Source of the DNA: Isoetes taiwanensis
Lineage: Eukaryota > Streptophyta > Lycopodiopsida > Isoetales > Isoetaceae
NCBI GenBank assembly: GCA_021234155.1
Contig: JAJEKV010000020.1
Coordinates: forward strand, 3,764,563 to 3,828,562
Direction of reading: 5' to 3'
Length of the DNA stretch: 64,000 nt
Below the pieces are notes generated by a model. The model was not told where the DNA came from, made no database searches, and saw only the letters and a list, made by a program, of their open reading frames with translations. This document shows positions 45,362-58,179 of this stretch, one piece after another. Every line of letters begins with the position of its first letter. Position 1 is the stretch's first letter. Both the position numbers and the translations under genes were made by a program.

Positions 45362-48300
45362 TTCTGAAGAACTGGTGCAAGAAATGATGAAAATGAAAAC
45401 TATATCACATACAACCGAACATACACCACGAATTCAATAATCAGGTTGGAATCAAACACCAAGTTTTAGCAAATTATAATACCTGACACTAGAAGCAGAT
45501 TCCGAATTAATGCACGGATGCTGATACAAAGAACGGAATAAATGCAGAACAGAAACAAACTGCGAGCCAATAAAAGCAAAGCTGCAGAGGGCTTGTCTTT
45601 TAGTATGTTGTTTCTAGAGAAGGGTCTCTCTAGAAACAACATAAAAAAAAATCATTCTCATTCTCATTCTTATTCTAAATTTATTTTATTTTATTTTATT
45701 TTTCTATGGTCACAAAAATCGCCTTTTTGTACTCTTGCTGCTTGAACGTGGAAGAAGTTGAACATCTCTGCTGTTTTAAATATAGCCACAAGGAGAAATG
45801 AACATCTTAGAAGCAAGGTATTAGGAACTCCCATGTGGAACTTCAAGGTATGTTCGTGTCTGGGTAAAAAACTTCCAACCTTGAAAAACTTCCAACCTTC
45901 AAAAGAAACTCATTTTCACTTTAAGATTGCAACCAATCAACATTTTTCTTGAGTGGAGCATTAGCAAAGCAATGGATTCATGCCACGTGGTTTCTAACTA
46001 CAAGAGAGAAGGATGAAGCATTTTGAACACACATTGATGGGTTACCGTTTGAGTAGGAATAGTTTTGGACTTTGAAAGTATCTTAGTATAACACAAACCA
46101 TAACCTACTAGAAACGTGTGCCCGGCGATGCCGGGCATTAGTCATGGACGTGTGGTATTCATTTACGACAGTATATGTTTCAGATGCAATGGACTCATGT
46201 AGATAGAGAACAAACATTACCTTTCAAGTGTAAGTAGAATGTGAAGTAACTTATATAAAACATGTTTAGTTCTCAATCCAACAATTGCTCAACAAAATCT
46301 TAAACAAATATGTTGGGTCTACACGCAAATATAAAATCTTTTTTGTGCAATCTAAAACTTTAAAGTCATGTTTATCAGCCTCAATGGATTTGCATCATGA
46401 AGAACCTATCCCAAAGAACTTAGGAAAGTTTTCTAGCTCGATGTGAACATTTCAGATCCAATAAAATTGCAATTAGCGTATAATGTGCAATAAGTAGAGA
46501 TGTAGAAATAGAGGTGGTAGTGGTTATCACATCACATTTGGTAAGAGGTATTTGCCATGGTGGAGGAAACGTGAAAAAATCCGATGTTCATGCTCCTTGT
46601 GATATTTCAGGGATCCATGGAATGCCAATTACACCTCAAAATATTTTGCTTTAACAACATATGCATATGCTATTAAAAGCTCTTAGTTGACCCATATGTA
46701 GAAGACATTAACAGAAAAAATTCAAATATGAGGAAAGGGAGTTCTTGAAATATTGTTCTAGTTATTGCAACTACTCATGGCTGAGTCCATATCTTCATCA
46801 TCCATTAGCATGGATCTTAAGATGTCTGGATGTAGATGTAAGTCAGCTTGTAGATCATAATACAATAATTGAAAAAGCAATGTCCCACGCTCATATATGT
46901 AGACTACTTTCAAGTTCAAATGCATGCATTCAAACTCAAAAATTGTTAAACCTCTTCACAACTGTAAGTTTCATAAAGTGGCATGCAATGGACCTTACAT
47001 ATGTTTATGGAGTTTAGCACTTTCAGTCTAATTGACCTGCATATGCATATGTCTGAAGGAATTGTAAAAATGATGTTAAACTAAGAGAATAGGATCCATG
47101 AGAGAAACATAATGAATTATATTCCCTGTTGTATAAGATTTCAACTACACATTTGTATTGGAAGCATGAGACATATATCTACATATATCTCGAACTTGGT
47201 TCAACCAGTGAATATATTCTCAGAAAGAAGACAAACGTATACTCACTCACTGCTAACACCTCTATAAATTTTCGGGACAGACCAACTTGTTGCAGCAAAG
47301 ACACTTGAAACACTTGAGAAGCGACTGTTTCGGGTTCGCAATGACGAAAGCAGGACAAAAACATTACAATATGTTTTGGCAAAATGTCTAGCTTTTTACA
47401 GTACGACTTTTGCATGTTGAGGAAGCTGGATGTAGTCGCCATAGCCAGGAGCAAGGGTCACAAAGCTGTTTCACTTATCTGCCAACATAAACTCTAAGAA
47501 AACCTCCTCTGGCTCCACCAGGAAGAAAACAGTACGTTACTGCGCAAAGAGCATTCAGAAGCAGAAAACATTCGTCTTGTAACCAGGCCAAACCCTAGAC
47601 AGAAAAATATAGATGATCTTGTAACAGAAATAGCTCTTACAAATCACTCTCTTGTAAGAGGACACAAAACATGCTTGATCTTCTACCTAAGTTTGCATTT
47701 CCGTGCAGGTAAGTATATAGTAGAATAAAAGATTACCATGTAGATGAAGATGTAGCAACAAAAGTTGCAGAGAATTAGCTGGTCACCATCTCTGTTACTT
47801 CCATTTACCTAAGAATGGGATCTATAGAAATTCCAACAGCAAAATATTTCTGCACAAATGTTTAAAGGCCGTAATATTTATACCAATACTTAATTACCTC
47901 TGCAAAAAAGAACAGAGTCATATATTAAAAAAAATGGCCAGTAAAGATCACAAACACATGAGAGACAATTTATAATGGCACACACATAATAGAAAGATAG
48001 GTAGAAACGGAATGCAATGCACCTTGAGCCGCGCCAGAAACCGAAATAGATAGTGAAAGTGATATGGCATCCCCTTAAACCAAGAAATATGTCTGCAATG
48101 CAGATCCGTTTCGCCCTATTCCAATATTAAGTTTGACGAATTGAGGCAATCAGAGATGCCCATAGAGGTTCTTGACCTGCAAGAGATATGGCCATGCAGA
48201 AAGAAACATAAAAAATCTTTACAATCTGAAATCTCATGGGATTTGAACAGCCCTTGCCGATTGGATTGCTAGAAACCCAGAAGTTCGATGCCACAATATA

Positions 48301-49459
48301 GATGCAGGAATAATATAAACGGTTTCAGACATGCATACATCCACCAGATTTATTGCACTTTGAATAGGAAAACATAACTTTACTCTTAATTGGGTCATAC
48401 ATCTTACAGAAACAAAAACGGCCATGGACGAAATTATCCTTTGAATGCCCCAGAAGCTTGAACAGCCCTGGACCAACAGAGGTTCCCCTTTGAATAGATT
48501 ACCTTGTTTTTATTGTAGCTGCTATTAGACCGAGTGATGCTTGCAATGGCTAGATGATCCAAAAATGACAGAGAACTGCAAATTTGACATATCATAAACA
48601 ATATGACACAGCCCCAATATTTTGCAAAAATGATGGAAAATCCTTCCTGTAATTGCATGCCCGCTGCATTACTTCATTACCCACAGTAGCGCTGCATTAA
48701 TCTGCATGAATCTTAATCTGTAAATCAGATGCAACCAATGCGTGAGACACAGGGAAGGAAAAAAAGGGAAAGAAAAACAATAAAAAACACGAAATGACGT
48801 TTTATTAGAGAAATCTCATTGCACGTGTAATCTCGTTTCCATAAGCGAATGAATGATCCTCTTATAAAGACGGCATGGCGGACTAATGTATCCTAAGCAT
48901 CATAAGCATGTTGCTTATTCTTTAAAAAGCACACACACTAAATCACGGATGAATCCAAACGAAACGAGCTCCTTTGAAACCCTAAAATGTAATGGCAAAC
49001 AAATTCTCAAATCTCTTCACGGATGAAGTAGATAAAACGAAAAAGTGGTGATTCTTAGCAAAAACCGACCTCAAGAAGGCGAATAAGCAGCCCAACAATG
49101 CTATTCCTTTGAATCCTGAATGTTCTTTCAATCCAGAATAAGCAACGCCCTTTGAATCCTAAATCGGAATGGAGGTACTCCTCCTAAAGATAGAATAAGC
49201 AACAAAAAATATAAGTAAAACCAAAAGACATGGTGGAGAAATGGGTCAGAAATCTGAAGACAGAATAAGCAGATAAGAAATGAAACCTCTTGGGATTGCA
49301 TGCACCAGATTTAGCTCAAGGTCGTTGAAAGTCTCTGCCGTGTTTCCACCAGACGAAATATCATGCCGACCTTGAAAGTCGCTCACCGTGTTTCACGAGA
49401 TTTAAATATCATCTTTGCCACTTTGACATTCGAATGCCATGTTTTAGAGCTCAGCTGAG
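45362..49459. other. 4.1 kb without a recognised gene
   Basis: AT-rich sequence upstream of the CAD start. A (TTTTA)n run at about 45677-45702 resembles the LINE tail at 19629, but no LINE coding sequence adjoins it. A GC-rich palindrome GCCCGGCGATGCCGGGC lies at about 46121-46137. Frames at 46745-47017, 47179-47454 and 48234-48658 have no recognisable motifs. Confidence 0.4.
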
Positions 49460-49685
49460 ATGGCAGCTGAAAAATCGTGGAAGCTGAGAGCAAAAAATAC
49501 TTACCTTATAGATAAGACAAAAATCGTGGAAGCTCAGAGCAGAAAAATCGTGGAAGCTCAGAGCAGAAACATGCACCCGCACAGTAACAAAAAATGTGGC
49601 AAGAACTCGAAACCAATGGCACGTTTCCAAGCTCCGCCTGATTCACTCTTTCTGATTCACTCACTCTGATTCACTCTCTCTATAC
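49460..49685. repeat. Short direct repeats
   Basis: AAAATCGTGGAAGCT(C/G)AGAG occurs three times at 49470-49568, and TCTGATTCACTC three times at 49640-49680. No gene. Confidence 0.8.
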
Positions 49686-50092
49686 CTTTCTGCCCTCTCG
49701 TGATGGCCCTCGGATATTTACCGCGATGGCCCTCTGATTCCTTTCTACAACTTCTACTCTTGCTCTAAGCTCCCTCCCCGATCCTCTCCTTTTTTTTAAC
49801 CACAAAACATGAAGCAGTAGCCGATTCTGCTCAACCAAGCAAAATGCACGATTTTGCAGTGGCCCGCAAAGGACCCAGCTCAAGAACCAGTTGCGCAATT
49901 TTGAGGCATAGAGAGCAGGGAGTGCAAGAAAAGATTTGCATAAATTTTTTTCTGGCCGATTCAAACTGGCATTCAATGCCGACAGCCTGCGTCCCGCAAG
50001 GGGACATGCAACCGGAGAGGGAACGCCGCATGCGGCGTAACATGCGGCGTTCCATGGCACAATTCCCAACACGTTCCCAAAATAAAAAAGAA

Positions 50093-50750
50093 GATAACAC
50101 AAACCATTACATTACATGCCTTAAAATTAAATTCCCCCTTAAACCCCATTTTGTTTGGGACAAACCATTAATATCTAACATATAAAAATTAAATCCCCCA
50201 ACACATAACAACCATTGACATTAACAACCAACACATAACTACCATTGACATTAATTAACACAACCATTGGGTCCAACACATTTAAATTAAAATCCCCCTT
50301 AAACCCCCTTTGGTTTGGGTGCATATTCACACGGGGGGTGACTCCGGGCAACGAGAGCTGTTGGATAGGCATATTCACCCCTTATTCCTTAATCTATACC
50401 GTACGTAAAGTTCCTCGTTTGTGGGGTATGCAAGTATAAAATTTGCTATACTGTATAACAAGATTCGCAAAATACTATAAGACTTCAAGCGGAATACTAT
50501 ATGGTGTTGATTTCGTACGTGCAAAATACAATTATGAGGGCTCTCGCTGCCCTACGTCACCCCCCGTGTGAATATGCACCCAAACCAAAGGGGGTTTAAG
50601 GGGGATTTTAATTTAAATGTGTTGGACCCAATGGTTGTGTTAATTAATGTCAATGGTAGTTATGTGTTGGTTGTTAATGTCAATGGTTGTTATGTGTTGG
50701 GGGATTTAATTTTTATATGTTAGATATTAATGGTTTGTGTTGTAAAAAAA
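50093..50750. mobile_element. Foldback element A (long inverted arms)
   Basis: The left arm (about 50095-50342) ends ..CCCCCTTTGGTTTGGGTGCA, then TATTCACACGGGGGGTGAC. The right arm (about 50548-50748) is its reverse complement, beginning GTCACCCCCCGTGTGAATAT. Between them is a centre of about 205 bp reading CCGGGCAACGAGAGC ... GCTCTCGCTGCCCTACG. The arms contain repeats of ACATAACAACCATTGACATT. The left arm appears to contain a smaller arm nested in it. The structure is a non-autonomous foldback or long-TIR element, with no coding capacity. Confidence 0.85.
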
Positions 50751-50934
50751 TTTTTTGGCCCCTTTGGGGCCTTAGGGACGTCACCCCCCCCCAGTGTGAC
50801 AAAAATTTTAGAATTCAACCAGAAAAAAACTAGAATTCATTTGAGGCTTTCATCACCTGTAGCTTTTGAATTTGATCACAATAAAACAAATAGAACATAA
50901 GTAAAAGTTACCATAAAGATAGAGCAGATTGATC

Positions 50935-51845
50935 CCATTATTCTGAAAGTCATAAAGTTTGCAACACAAAGAAAACCCCCTGTTATTATGCCACATATTG
51001 TTACTTCCGCTACAACTATTTCTCTTTCACAATGACACCATTGTTTATCAATCCATATGATTTTGGATGCCATCTCTAGCTTAAAGGTAATGCATGATTC
51101 ACCTTATGGTTCGATTAAAGTTCCAAACCTACAATATAAATGCATTCTTGTGGCCACTGTTTGACTGATCTGCGTGACATGGAAAAGGGCGTGGAATAAC
51201 CCGCCTATTGTGTGCATAAGAATCCGTTTGTTGATTGAAGCTAAAGGCTGGCTGCTATGAACAATCCGACAGCCAGGAATATCCAAGAGTTGGAAGCAAA
51301 CAGAGGGCCTAAACTTGAATCTGCAGCAAATCTTAGGAAGGAAACAAAAGGGGTTTTGCAAAGACTACATTGTAGAATCAGGAAACCAATACCTTGTAAA
51401 AAAAACATTATGCTAACTGAAGAAACATTAAAAAACAAATACCTTTGTAAGTGTGAGCAAAAAATCCATCTCGTGGTAGTAAAATCCACTCCGGCAATAA
51501 GAATCCAAGAGGGCAAGTACACATGCATATGCACACATGCACACACATGCACATGCACTTGCACTTGCACATGCACAATACACATGCACATGCACATGAA
51601 CATGCACATGCACACACATGCACATGCATGTGCACATGCACATGCATACACATGCGCAGTGTTCATGCACAAACACATGCAGAGAAAGACAACAACCCTC
51701 GGATTGTTCCAACCAACGAAAATCAACGGCCCATAAAGGGTGCACTCTAGAAATACTATTTAGTACACCTCAACGAATACAACAACGAAATCATAGAAAA
51801 ACCATGTGAAAAAATGTATAAAAATCTAAAAGTAACCCCCTGTTA
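50935..51845. repeat. Segmental repeat R, copy 1, with CACATG microsatellite
   Basis: About 910 bp starting TCCCATTATTCTGAAAGTCA. It contains a (CACATG)n/(CATGCA)n tract (51520-51665) and ends at CCCCCTGTTATT. It repeats at 52229-53117. Open frames of H/M/C/T composition on both strands are translations of the microsatellite. Confidence 0.92.
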
Positions 51846-51960
51846 TTCCCTCATAATTGTATTTTGCACGTACGAAATCAACACCATATAGTATTCCGCT
51901 TGAAATCTTATAGTATTTTGCGAATCTTGTTATACTGTATAGCAAATTTTGTACTTGCAT
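51846..51960. repeat. Foldback centre fragment
   Basis: About 115 bp matching the foldback centre in reverse orientation (GCACGTACGAAATCAACACC ... TTTGTACTTGCATA), sitting at the junction between segmental copies. Its arms are missing. Confidence 0.8.
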
Positions 51961-52228
51961 ATTATGCTAACTGAAGAAACATTAAAAAACAAATACCTTT
52001 GTAAGTGTGAGCAAAAAATCCATCTCGTGGTAGTAAAATCCACTCCACACATGCACACACATGCACACATGCACATGCACTTACACTTGCACATGCACAA
52101 TACACATGAACATGCACATGAACATGCACATGCACACAGATGCACATGCATGTGCACATGCACATGCATACACATGCGCAGTGTTCATGCACAAACACAT
52201 GCAGAGAAAGACAACAACCCTCGGATTG
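51961..52228. repeat. Partial copy of segmental repeat R
   Basis: Equivalent to 51409-51708, from ATTATGCTAACTGAAG to CCCTCGGATTGT, including its own CACATG tract (52046-52205). It is placed between the two larger copies. Confidence 0.9.
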
Positions 52229-53117
52229 TATCCCATTATTCTAAAAGGCATAAAGTTTGCAACACAAAGAAAACCCCCTGTTATTATGCTACATATTGTT
52301 ACTTCCGCTACAACTATTTCTCTTTCACAATGACACCATTGTTTATCAATCCATATGATTTTGGATGCTCCATCTTTAGCTTAAAGGTAATGCATGATTC
52401 ACCTTATGGTTCGATTAAAGTTCCAAACCTACAATATAAATGCATTCTTGTGGCCACTGTTTGATTGATCTGCGTGACATGGAAAAGGGCGTGGAATAAT
52501 CCGCATGTTGTGTGCATAAGAATCCGTTTGTTGATTGAAGCTAAAGGCTGGCACGCTATGAACAATCCGGCAGCCAGGAATATCCAAGAGTTGGAAGCAA
52601 ACAGAGGGCCTAAACTTGAATCTGCAGCAAATCTTAGGAAGGAAACAAAAGGGGTTTTGCGCGACTACATTGTAGAATCGGAAACCAATACCTTGTAAAA
52701 AAAAAACATTATGCTAACTGAAGAAACATTAAAAAACAAATACCTTTGTAAGTGTGAGCAAAAAATCCATCTCGTGGTAGTAAAATCCACTCCACACATG
52801 CACACACATGCACACATGCACATGCACTTACACTTGCACATGCACAATACACATGCACATGCACATGAACATGCACATGCACACACATGCACATGCATGT
52901 GCACATGCACATGCATACACATGCGCAGTGTTCATGCACAAACACATGCAGAAAGACAACAACCCCTCGGATTGTTCCAACCAACGAAAATCAACGGCCC
53001 ATAAAGGGTGCACTCTAGAAATACTATTTAGTACACCTCAACGAATACAACAACGAAATCATAGAAAAACCATGTGAAAAAGCGTATAAAAATCTAAAAG
53101 TAACCCCCTGTTATTGT
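52229..53117. repeat. Segmental repeat R, copy 2
   Basis: Nearly identical to 50935-51845 (TCCCATTATTCTAAAAGGCA ... AACCCCCTGTTATT), with the CACATG tract at 52792-52950. Direct orientation. Confidence 0.92.
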
Positions 53118-53456
53118 GCTACATATTCACACGGGGGGTGACTCCGGGCAACGAGAGCTGTTGGATAGGCATATTCACCCCTTATTCCTTAATCTACACT
53201 GTACACAAAGTTCCTCGTTTGTGGGGTATGGATGTATAGAATTTGTTATACTGTATAACAAGATTTGCAAAATACTATAAGATTTCAGGCAATATACTAT
53301 ATAGTGTTGATTTTATACGTGCAAAACATAATTACAGGGGCTCTCGCTGCCCTACGTCACCCCCCGTGTGAATATGCACCCAAACAAAAGGGGGTTTAAG
53401 GGGGAATTTAATTTTAAGGCATGTAATATAATAGTTTGTGTTATAGGTTAAAAAAT
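53118..53456. mobile_element. Foldback element B
   Basis: The left arm is truncated to TATTCACACGGGGGGTGAC (53125-53145). The centre is in the same orientation as element A (CCGGGCAACGAGAGC first). The right arm runs GTCACCCCCCGTGTGAATAT to GGCATGTAATATAATAGTTT at about 53445. Confidence 0.85.
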
Positions 53457-54300
53457 TTTTGCCCCTTTGGGGCCAAAAACAAACAACGTTATATCACACT
53501 TGGATGAGTTGATGTTGATGTTGTGTTGTGTTATAAAATAGAACATATTGACGGTGCAGGAGCAACAACAATCGAAGCAACAACAATCGGGCCACTAAAA
53601 AAACGTGGTGTGGAATGTCAAATGTTCAATCTGGAACTGGAATAATGGATATGAATGTTCAATCTCAAATACTGGATATGACATGGTGACGTTCATGTTC
53701 ATGTCCTAAGTACCAAAACATTCATGTTCCTGAGTGCTGGCATCACCTGGAATATACGTGGCTTCTAAGACATCATTTCAAAGGGACATGAACCTGTTTG
53801 ATTGCTACTGGTCGACCAAAAGCCATGTTATGATGGGAAAGCCTGCTGTTTACTTTTGATGGATACGCAAAGTTTGCTATCTCACTATTGGAAACATTAT
53901 CTGTTTCAGAAGCTAATGAAACAAAAAAGTGGGAGAATCTGAAGCCTTTTCTCCTCTTAGAAGCTATCTAAGTTGCCAACAAACTTGATAGAAGAGCCAC
54001 AACTATATACAGTTTCAGTTGACCTGCCATTTGAAATCACTGAAAGAATTGGCACACAAATGCTATATTTGAGCAATGTATCCATGTTGAGGTTTCAACA
54101 TACTTGACAACTGAGATGCTTTCATCCGGTGCATAAAACAAAGGCACGAAGTGTACTGTGCACGAAATGTACGAAGCACTCACTTGCAGATTTTGAAAAG
54201 AAATATTGCTCCATGGATGGCCCCACACTTCTTTGCCATTTAATTACAATGGATGTGTGTGAAAAAGTAACTAATCCATTCATGTTCTTCCAATCAATGA
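53456..54300. repeat. Segmental duplication D, copy 1
   Basis: Matches 62035-63376: TTGCCCCTTTGGGGCCAAAA, the GATGTTGATGTTGTGTTGTG stretch, ATATACGTGGCTTCTAAGAC and TGCTTTCATCCGGTGCATAA. Copy 2 has about 535 extra bases (62270-62805). The two copies diverge abruptly after TTCATGTTCTTCCA / TTCATTTTCTTCCA. Minus-strand frames inside (54037-54228) are kept in both copies but have no recognised family. Confidence 0.9.
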
Positions 54301-54484
54301 TCCATAGAAATGGAAGAGTAGATAAAATCGTGCAAAACCGAGGATGGCAAGGACATATAAGGCCGTGCGACCTGCTTTGCGCATCAATAAATGGACCTTC
54401 CAATTGTTCATATACCCAACATGGAGCAAACAGAGCACTAGACACGCCAGCATCTAAAATAACCTTCAAGGTAGAAGAAAAAAA

Positions 54485-54785
54485 AGAATAGAGCACATCC
54501 TTTGGCTCTGCTTCTTCGACTCTGCTCTGCTCTGCTTCTTCGGCTCTGCATCCAGCTACACAAGTCAGAGAAAAGCGATCTGCCACAACCTTGCATGAAT
54601 TCGTCAAAGGCATTAGTATAGGAATGCCTATCATCGCCAGAAGAAGAAAAAGGGGCAGAATAAATAAAAGGGTTGTAAACAGAATAGAGCCCATCCTTTA
54701 GCTCTGCTTCTTCAACTCCGCTCTGCTATGCTTCTTCGGCTCTGCATTCGGCTACACAAATCAAAGAAAAGCGACCTGTATGCAA
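54485..54785. repeat. ~197-bp-spaced direct duplication
   Basis: 54488-54592 and 54686-54785 share CATCCTTT(G/A)GCTCTGCTTCTTC, then TGCTTCTTCGGCTCTGCAT and AGAAAAGCGA(T/C)CTG. The repeated CTCTGCTTCTTC core gives pyrimidine-rich composition. Confidence 0.85.
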
Positions 54786-57065
54786 AGTTCCTTGGCCTTC
54801 TTGGGTCTTGCTTTAGTAAAGAAATTTTGCACGAACATAGAACCCTAAATGGATTAGGTCGAGGCCTGCATGCTTCAGCTTTCGAAATTCATAGGTGAAC
54901 CATTGAAAATTGGCACCAAAATCAACGCTAGCGTATGTGCACTCTAGATGTACCGATTAGTACATCTCATGGAATACCGTCATCAAATCATATAAAAACC
55001 TTAAGGAAAAAAGTATAAAAATACAAAAGAAACTTCCTGTTATTTTGCTACATATACAAAATAGAAGTTGGGCTGAAATTTTTGATGTTGATGCAATCCT
55101 GTTTTGGCACATGGCAACGCCGCCATCGTAGAATGGAATTCAGGTCTGCCATTCCAAACTCCCATTTTCTAGCCGGCTGGACTCTGTTCTTTCTTCTTTC
55201 TGTAAATATATCGAATCCGAATACATCTGGAAGGCAGAGTCACATGGAGTATTTTTTTAGCAGAGCTGGAAGGATTCGTGGCAGCTGATGCGCTCTCCAG
55301 CCATGGTTTGAAAATAGCAGAGTTCGGCCCCTAAAAATCCGCCCACTACTCTTAAATTCCGATCATCTAAAAAAAAAATCGATAATTTTTCGGCAAGATA
55401 AATGAAAAATTTCTGGTAAAATATACTAGAAAATGATATAATATATATTTTTTCCAGTGGCCTCAAATATGAAGCGGCATTTTTACTGGTTAGACCTATT
55501 GCTATTTTCGAGCCCTGCCTCCAGTCGCAGCATGTGCCATTCATACTCGATCTTAACTGTCGTGGTTTGGGCCCAGCTGCCCACGTGGCTGCACAGCCAC
55601 ATTGTTGAATTCACATGGAAAACAAAATGTAACAGCCCAACAAGGATTTCAATGGCAGAAAACATCCCTGGTTAGGTTTGATCACATTAATATGTTGGCA
55701 CGTATTATTTCCTGTTGATGTGAACCCTTCTTCTTTTCTTTTCTTTTTTATGCCGGGTCACATGAAGCTATCAATAGCATATGAATCAGCGGGTTGTCTT
55801 CCTTCTTTCATGCATCAGGAGGGTTCAAAATCTATCATGTTAGATGAAAAATACAAGACACGTCTTGAAATCGAACTAATTCCTATCAACATGAATCATT
55901 CAACTGAGAGTAGGAACCCCGGGACTATCCCTAACAATAGGGCTCCGGTCCTATCATTTGGGTGCATGTGACCTTTCTGTTTTAGACGATTGACAAGGAA
56001 GAATTCCTGTCAACAGGTTCGTGCGAACAGGCCTTTAGCCAAAAATTAGAAAGCCAAAAATGACCACCGTATAATTTCGGCATGGAAGATTTGAGCAGCA
56101 TGGAAGGCATGTTGAGGATCCCCAGCAGGGTAATAGCAGATTTTTTTCTCTAAATGATTCAGTCATCTTTGATTGCATGCAGACGCATTGCCTTAAATTT
56201 TATGTATTATTTCTTTTATAGCTCTTGTTAGAACCTTGATTGTGGGAATTATCCGCCAGTTTGGAGCTTTCTAATATCTCTCGCATGATGAATGTCTAGT
56301 ATGCTTTGGACTTCTTTGTTTAGACTTCTGGTATGTGTATCAAAAGGATCGGGGTAGGGATGAGCTGCTATGAAGAACTATCATAAGCCAAGATTGTGTT
56401 TGCTATTCAACAAGTTAAGGAGGTTTTTTTTATTCATCTATCATTACTGCACGTATTAGGGAAACGACGATTGCTCATACAAGATAGTGGAATTCTTTAT
56501 TAAAAAAGAGAGTGGGTACAACAAGAGTCAGGGAGAAGTTTAACCGCCCATCCACGGAACTAGCACTTCATATCACAAGCGCTTTTGATCATAGAAATCA
56601 TCCCTAGAAGTCTCCAAGGCTCCGCCGCTAGTTTCTCCCCTGAGCTAAGATGCAATCTCTCAGAGCCAATCTTGGGACAGCTACCAATGATCTCCTTGTT
56701 CTCCAAGCCATGTCCTTTTAAACCCTCAAGGATCTATTCTCGTCCACTAATCCATTATTGACACTGGCTCCTGTAATATACCAGACTAAGATTAGCATCA
56801 TCTTATCCCTTAATCTCTTCCAATCATAGGATACCAGTAATAGAGTAGCTAATTTTATGGTGCACTGGGATTGGCATGACAATAGAATAGTTAATTCTAA
56901 TGCCATGGTTGTATATAAGTCTGGACTTTATCATAACATTCTAACTTTTAGAATGTATTCGAGACAGCCCGTCGGGGTAAGGAATGAACTGTCCTCAGTT
57001 GGCAAAGTAGAAGAACCCCCTTGACATAATATAGGCCGCAGGTAAACTTCCCTGTAAACTTCCAA
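54786..57065. other. No recognised gene; one dispersed repeat
   Basis: A dispersed ~110-bp repeat (GTGCACTCTAGA ... CCTGTTATT.TGCTACATAT) lies at 54940-55050, with relatives at 51740-51850, 53008-53126 and 61102-61220. Frames at 55082-55288, 55257-55544 and 55678-55971 show no motifs. Confidence 0.4.
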
Positions 57066-57377
57066 TTGGTGATAGCTGACATGCAACAGCTGGTTGAAGA
57101 AGTTCAGGGATATCTTCTAGCAGCAAGACATAAGTCTATAGTAGAATCTCCCATCACAGTACCAAATCCTGTTGATGTTCTACCATGGGGCATAGCTACT
57201 GACAAGCCCTACCCATGGAAGACCTGGGATGACCTAAAGAAGAGCGACATTGTTTGCTACATAGTCATTGATGGGCAAAACTCAGTAGAAGAAACAAAAC
57301 CACTTATAGAGAAGATGGATAAGATAGCTGCCAAAGATTACAAGGAATACTACAGCTATAGCAATGCAATTTTTTAG
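57066..57377 (+). other. 103-codon open frame, unidentified
   Basis: ATG at 57066 to TAG at 57375. The protein has ordinary globular composition: MQQLVEEVQGYLLAARHKS, a proline-rich turn NPVDVLPWGIATDKPYPWKT, then DDLKKSDIVCYIVIDGQNSV and a charged tail. A splice acceptor (ATGCAACAG|CTGG) lies near 57090, so this may be the last exon of a longer gene. I do not recognise the family. The composition is unlike the surrounding repeats. Confidence 0.35.
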
Positions 57378-57484
57378 TGCAGTAACATCTCAACTTGCAC
57401 TCACTACAATAAATACAGACCTGAACACAATTGCAAGGGTGGTACAATATTCCTCGTCAGTTAATTACCTTGTTTATTGCTTTA

Positions 57485-57577
57485 GTATACTCGCATGATA
57501 CTGCAGTCAAAGCATCACGCTAAGCGCGAGACTCTGCGCATGCTTTGACTGCAATCTCGCGTGTAGGGCGAGTACAC
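57485..57577. repeat. Imperfect hairpin around TGCAGTCAAAGCAT
   Basis: GTATACTCGCATGATACTGC, then AGTCAAAGCAT, is mirrored by ATGCTTTGACTGCA and GCGAGTAC after a loop containing CACGCTAAGCGCGAGACTCTG. There are 14 perfect pairs flanked by a bulged stem. The size (about 92 nt) is in the range of a small-RNA precursor, but nothing else supports transcription. Confidence 0.6.
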
Positions 57578-58179
57578 TTTGTTTCTTATTATATGTCGCG
57601 CTAAACGCAACATGGACACCAAATCAGTATTAATTTACTGTTTTCTTTCCTTGTCTCACGCTCTATCGCATGGAGTTGAGGCAAACTAGAAATCAATGAA
57701 TTGAGCTTGGCCGGGTGCCATCAATTGGTTCTGGCAAATCGATCTTGGACTCTGAAAGGCTCGATATTGAGCATGATGTCGAAGCATGACATATTAAATC
57801 TTTTTTAAGCTCTTCTTTCTCAAGTTGCAACCTCTGGCACATTTAAGCAAGCTGCTCAACCTGCTGCATTTTGCCATAATTTCCTTGCTTCAACATCTCC
57901 CAGGATGGCAAGATAACACAAGAAGATAATAAAAAACTAGGCTCAAAGCAGATTAGAACAGGGTATTGGATTTTAGTTCATATTGTCACAAACCTACAGA
58001 CAAAAATACAAGAACATATTGGAGATACTCGAGACGAATAATATATCATGCATGGATATATACAATTGCTATGAATGGCGCAAGAGAATAGGATGCTTGA
58101 ATAAGGATAGGTTCACAACTAGAATTGAATCGGAATGTTGAACCCCATGTTTTGAGGACTCCTTTATTACTAGAACAGA
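57578..58179. other. No recognised gene
   Basis: AT-rich. The 58046-58471 minus-strand frame crosses the TTC/GAA cluster and is not supported as coding. Confidence 0.4.

Noticed and set aside
45677-45702. A second LINE insertion marked by a (TTTTA)n tail
   Set aside because: No LINE coding or 3' sequence adjoins the run; a simple repeat is enough to explain it.
49990-50060. GC-rich palindrome GCCGCATGCGGC as an origin or operator
   Set aside because: A short isolated palindrome with no supporting context in a plant genome.
51408-52984. Many overlapping histidine/methionine/cysteine-rich frames on both strands
   Set aside because: They are translations of the (CACATG)n microsatellite, repeated on both strands and in each segmental copy.
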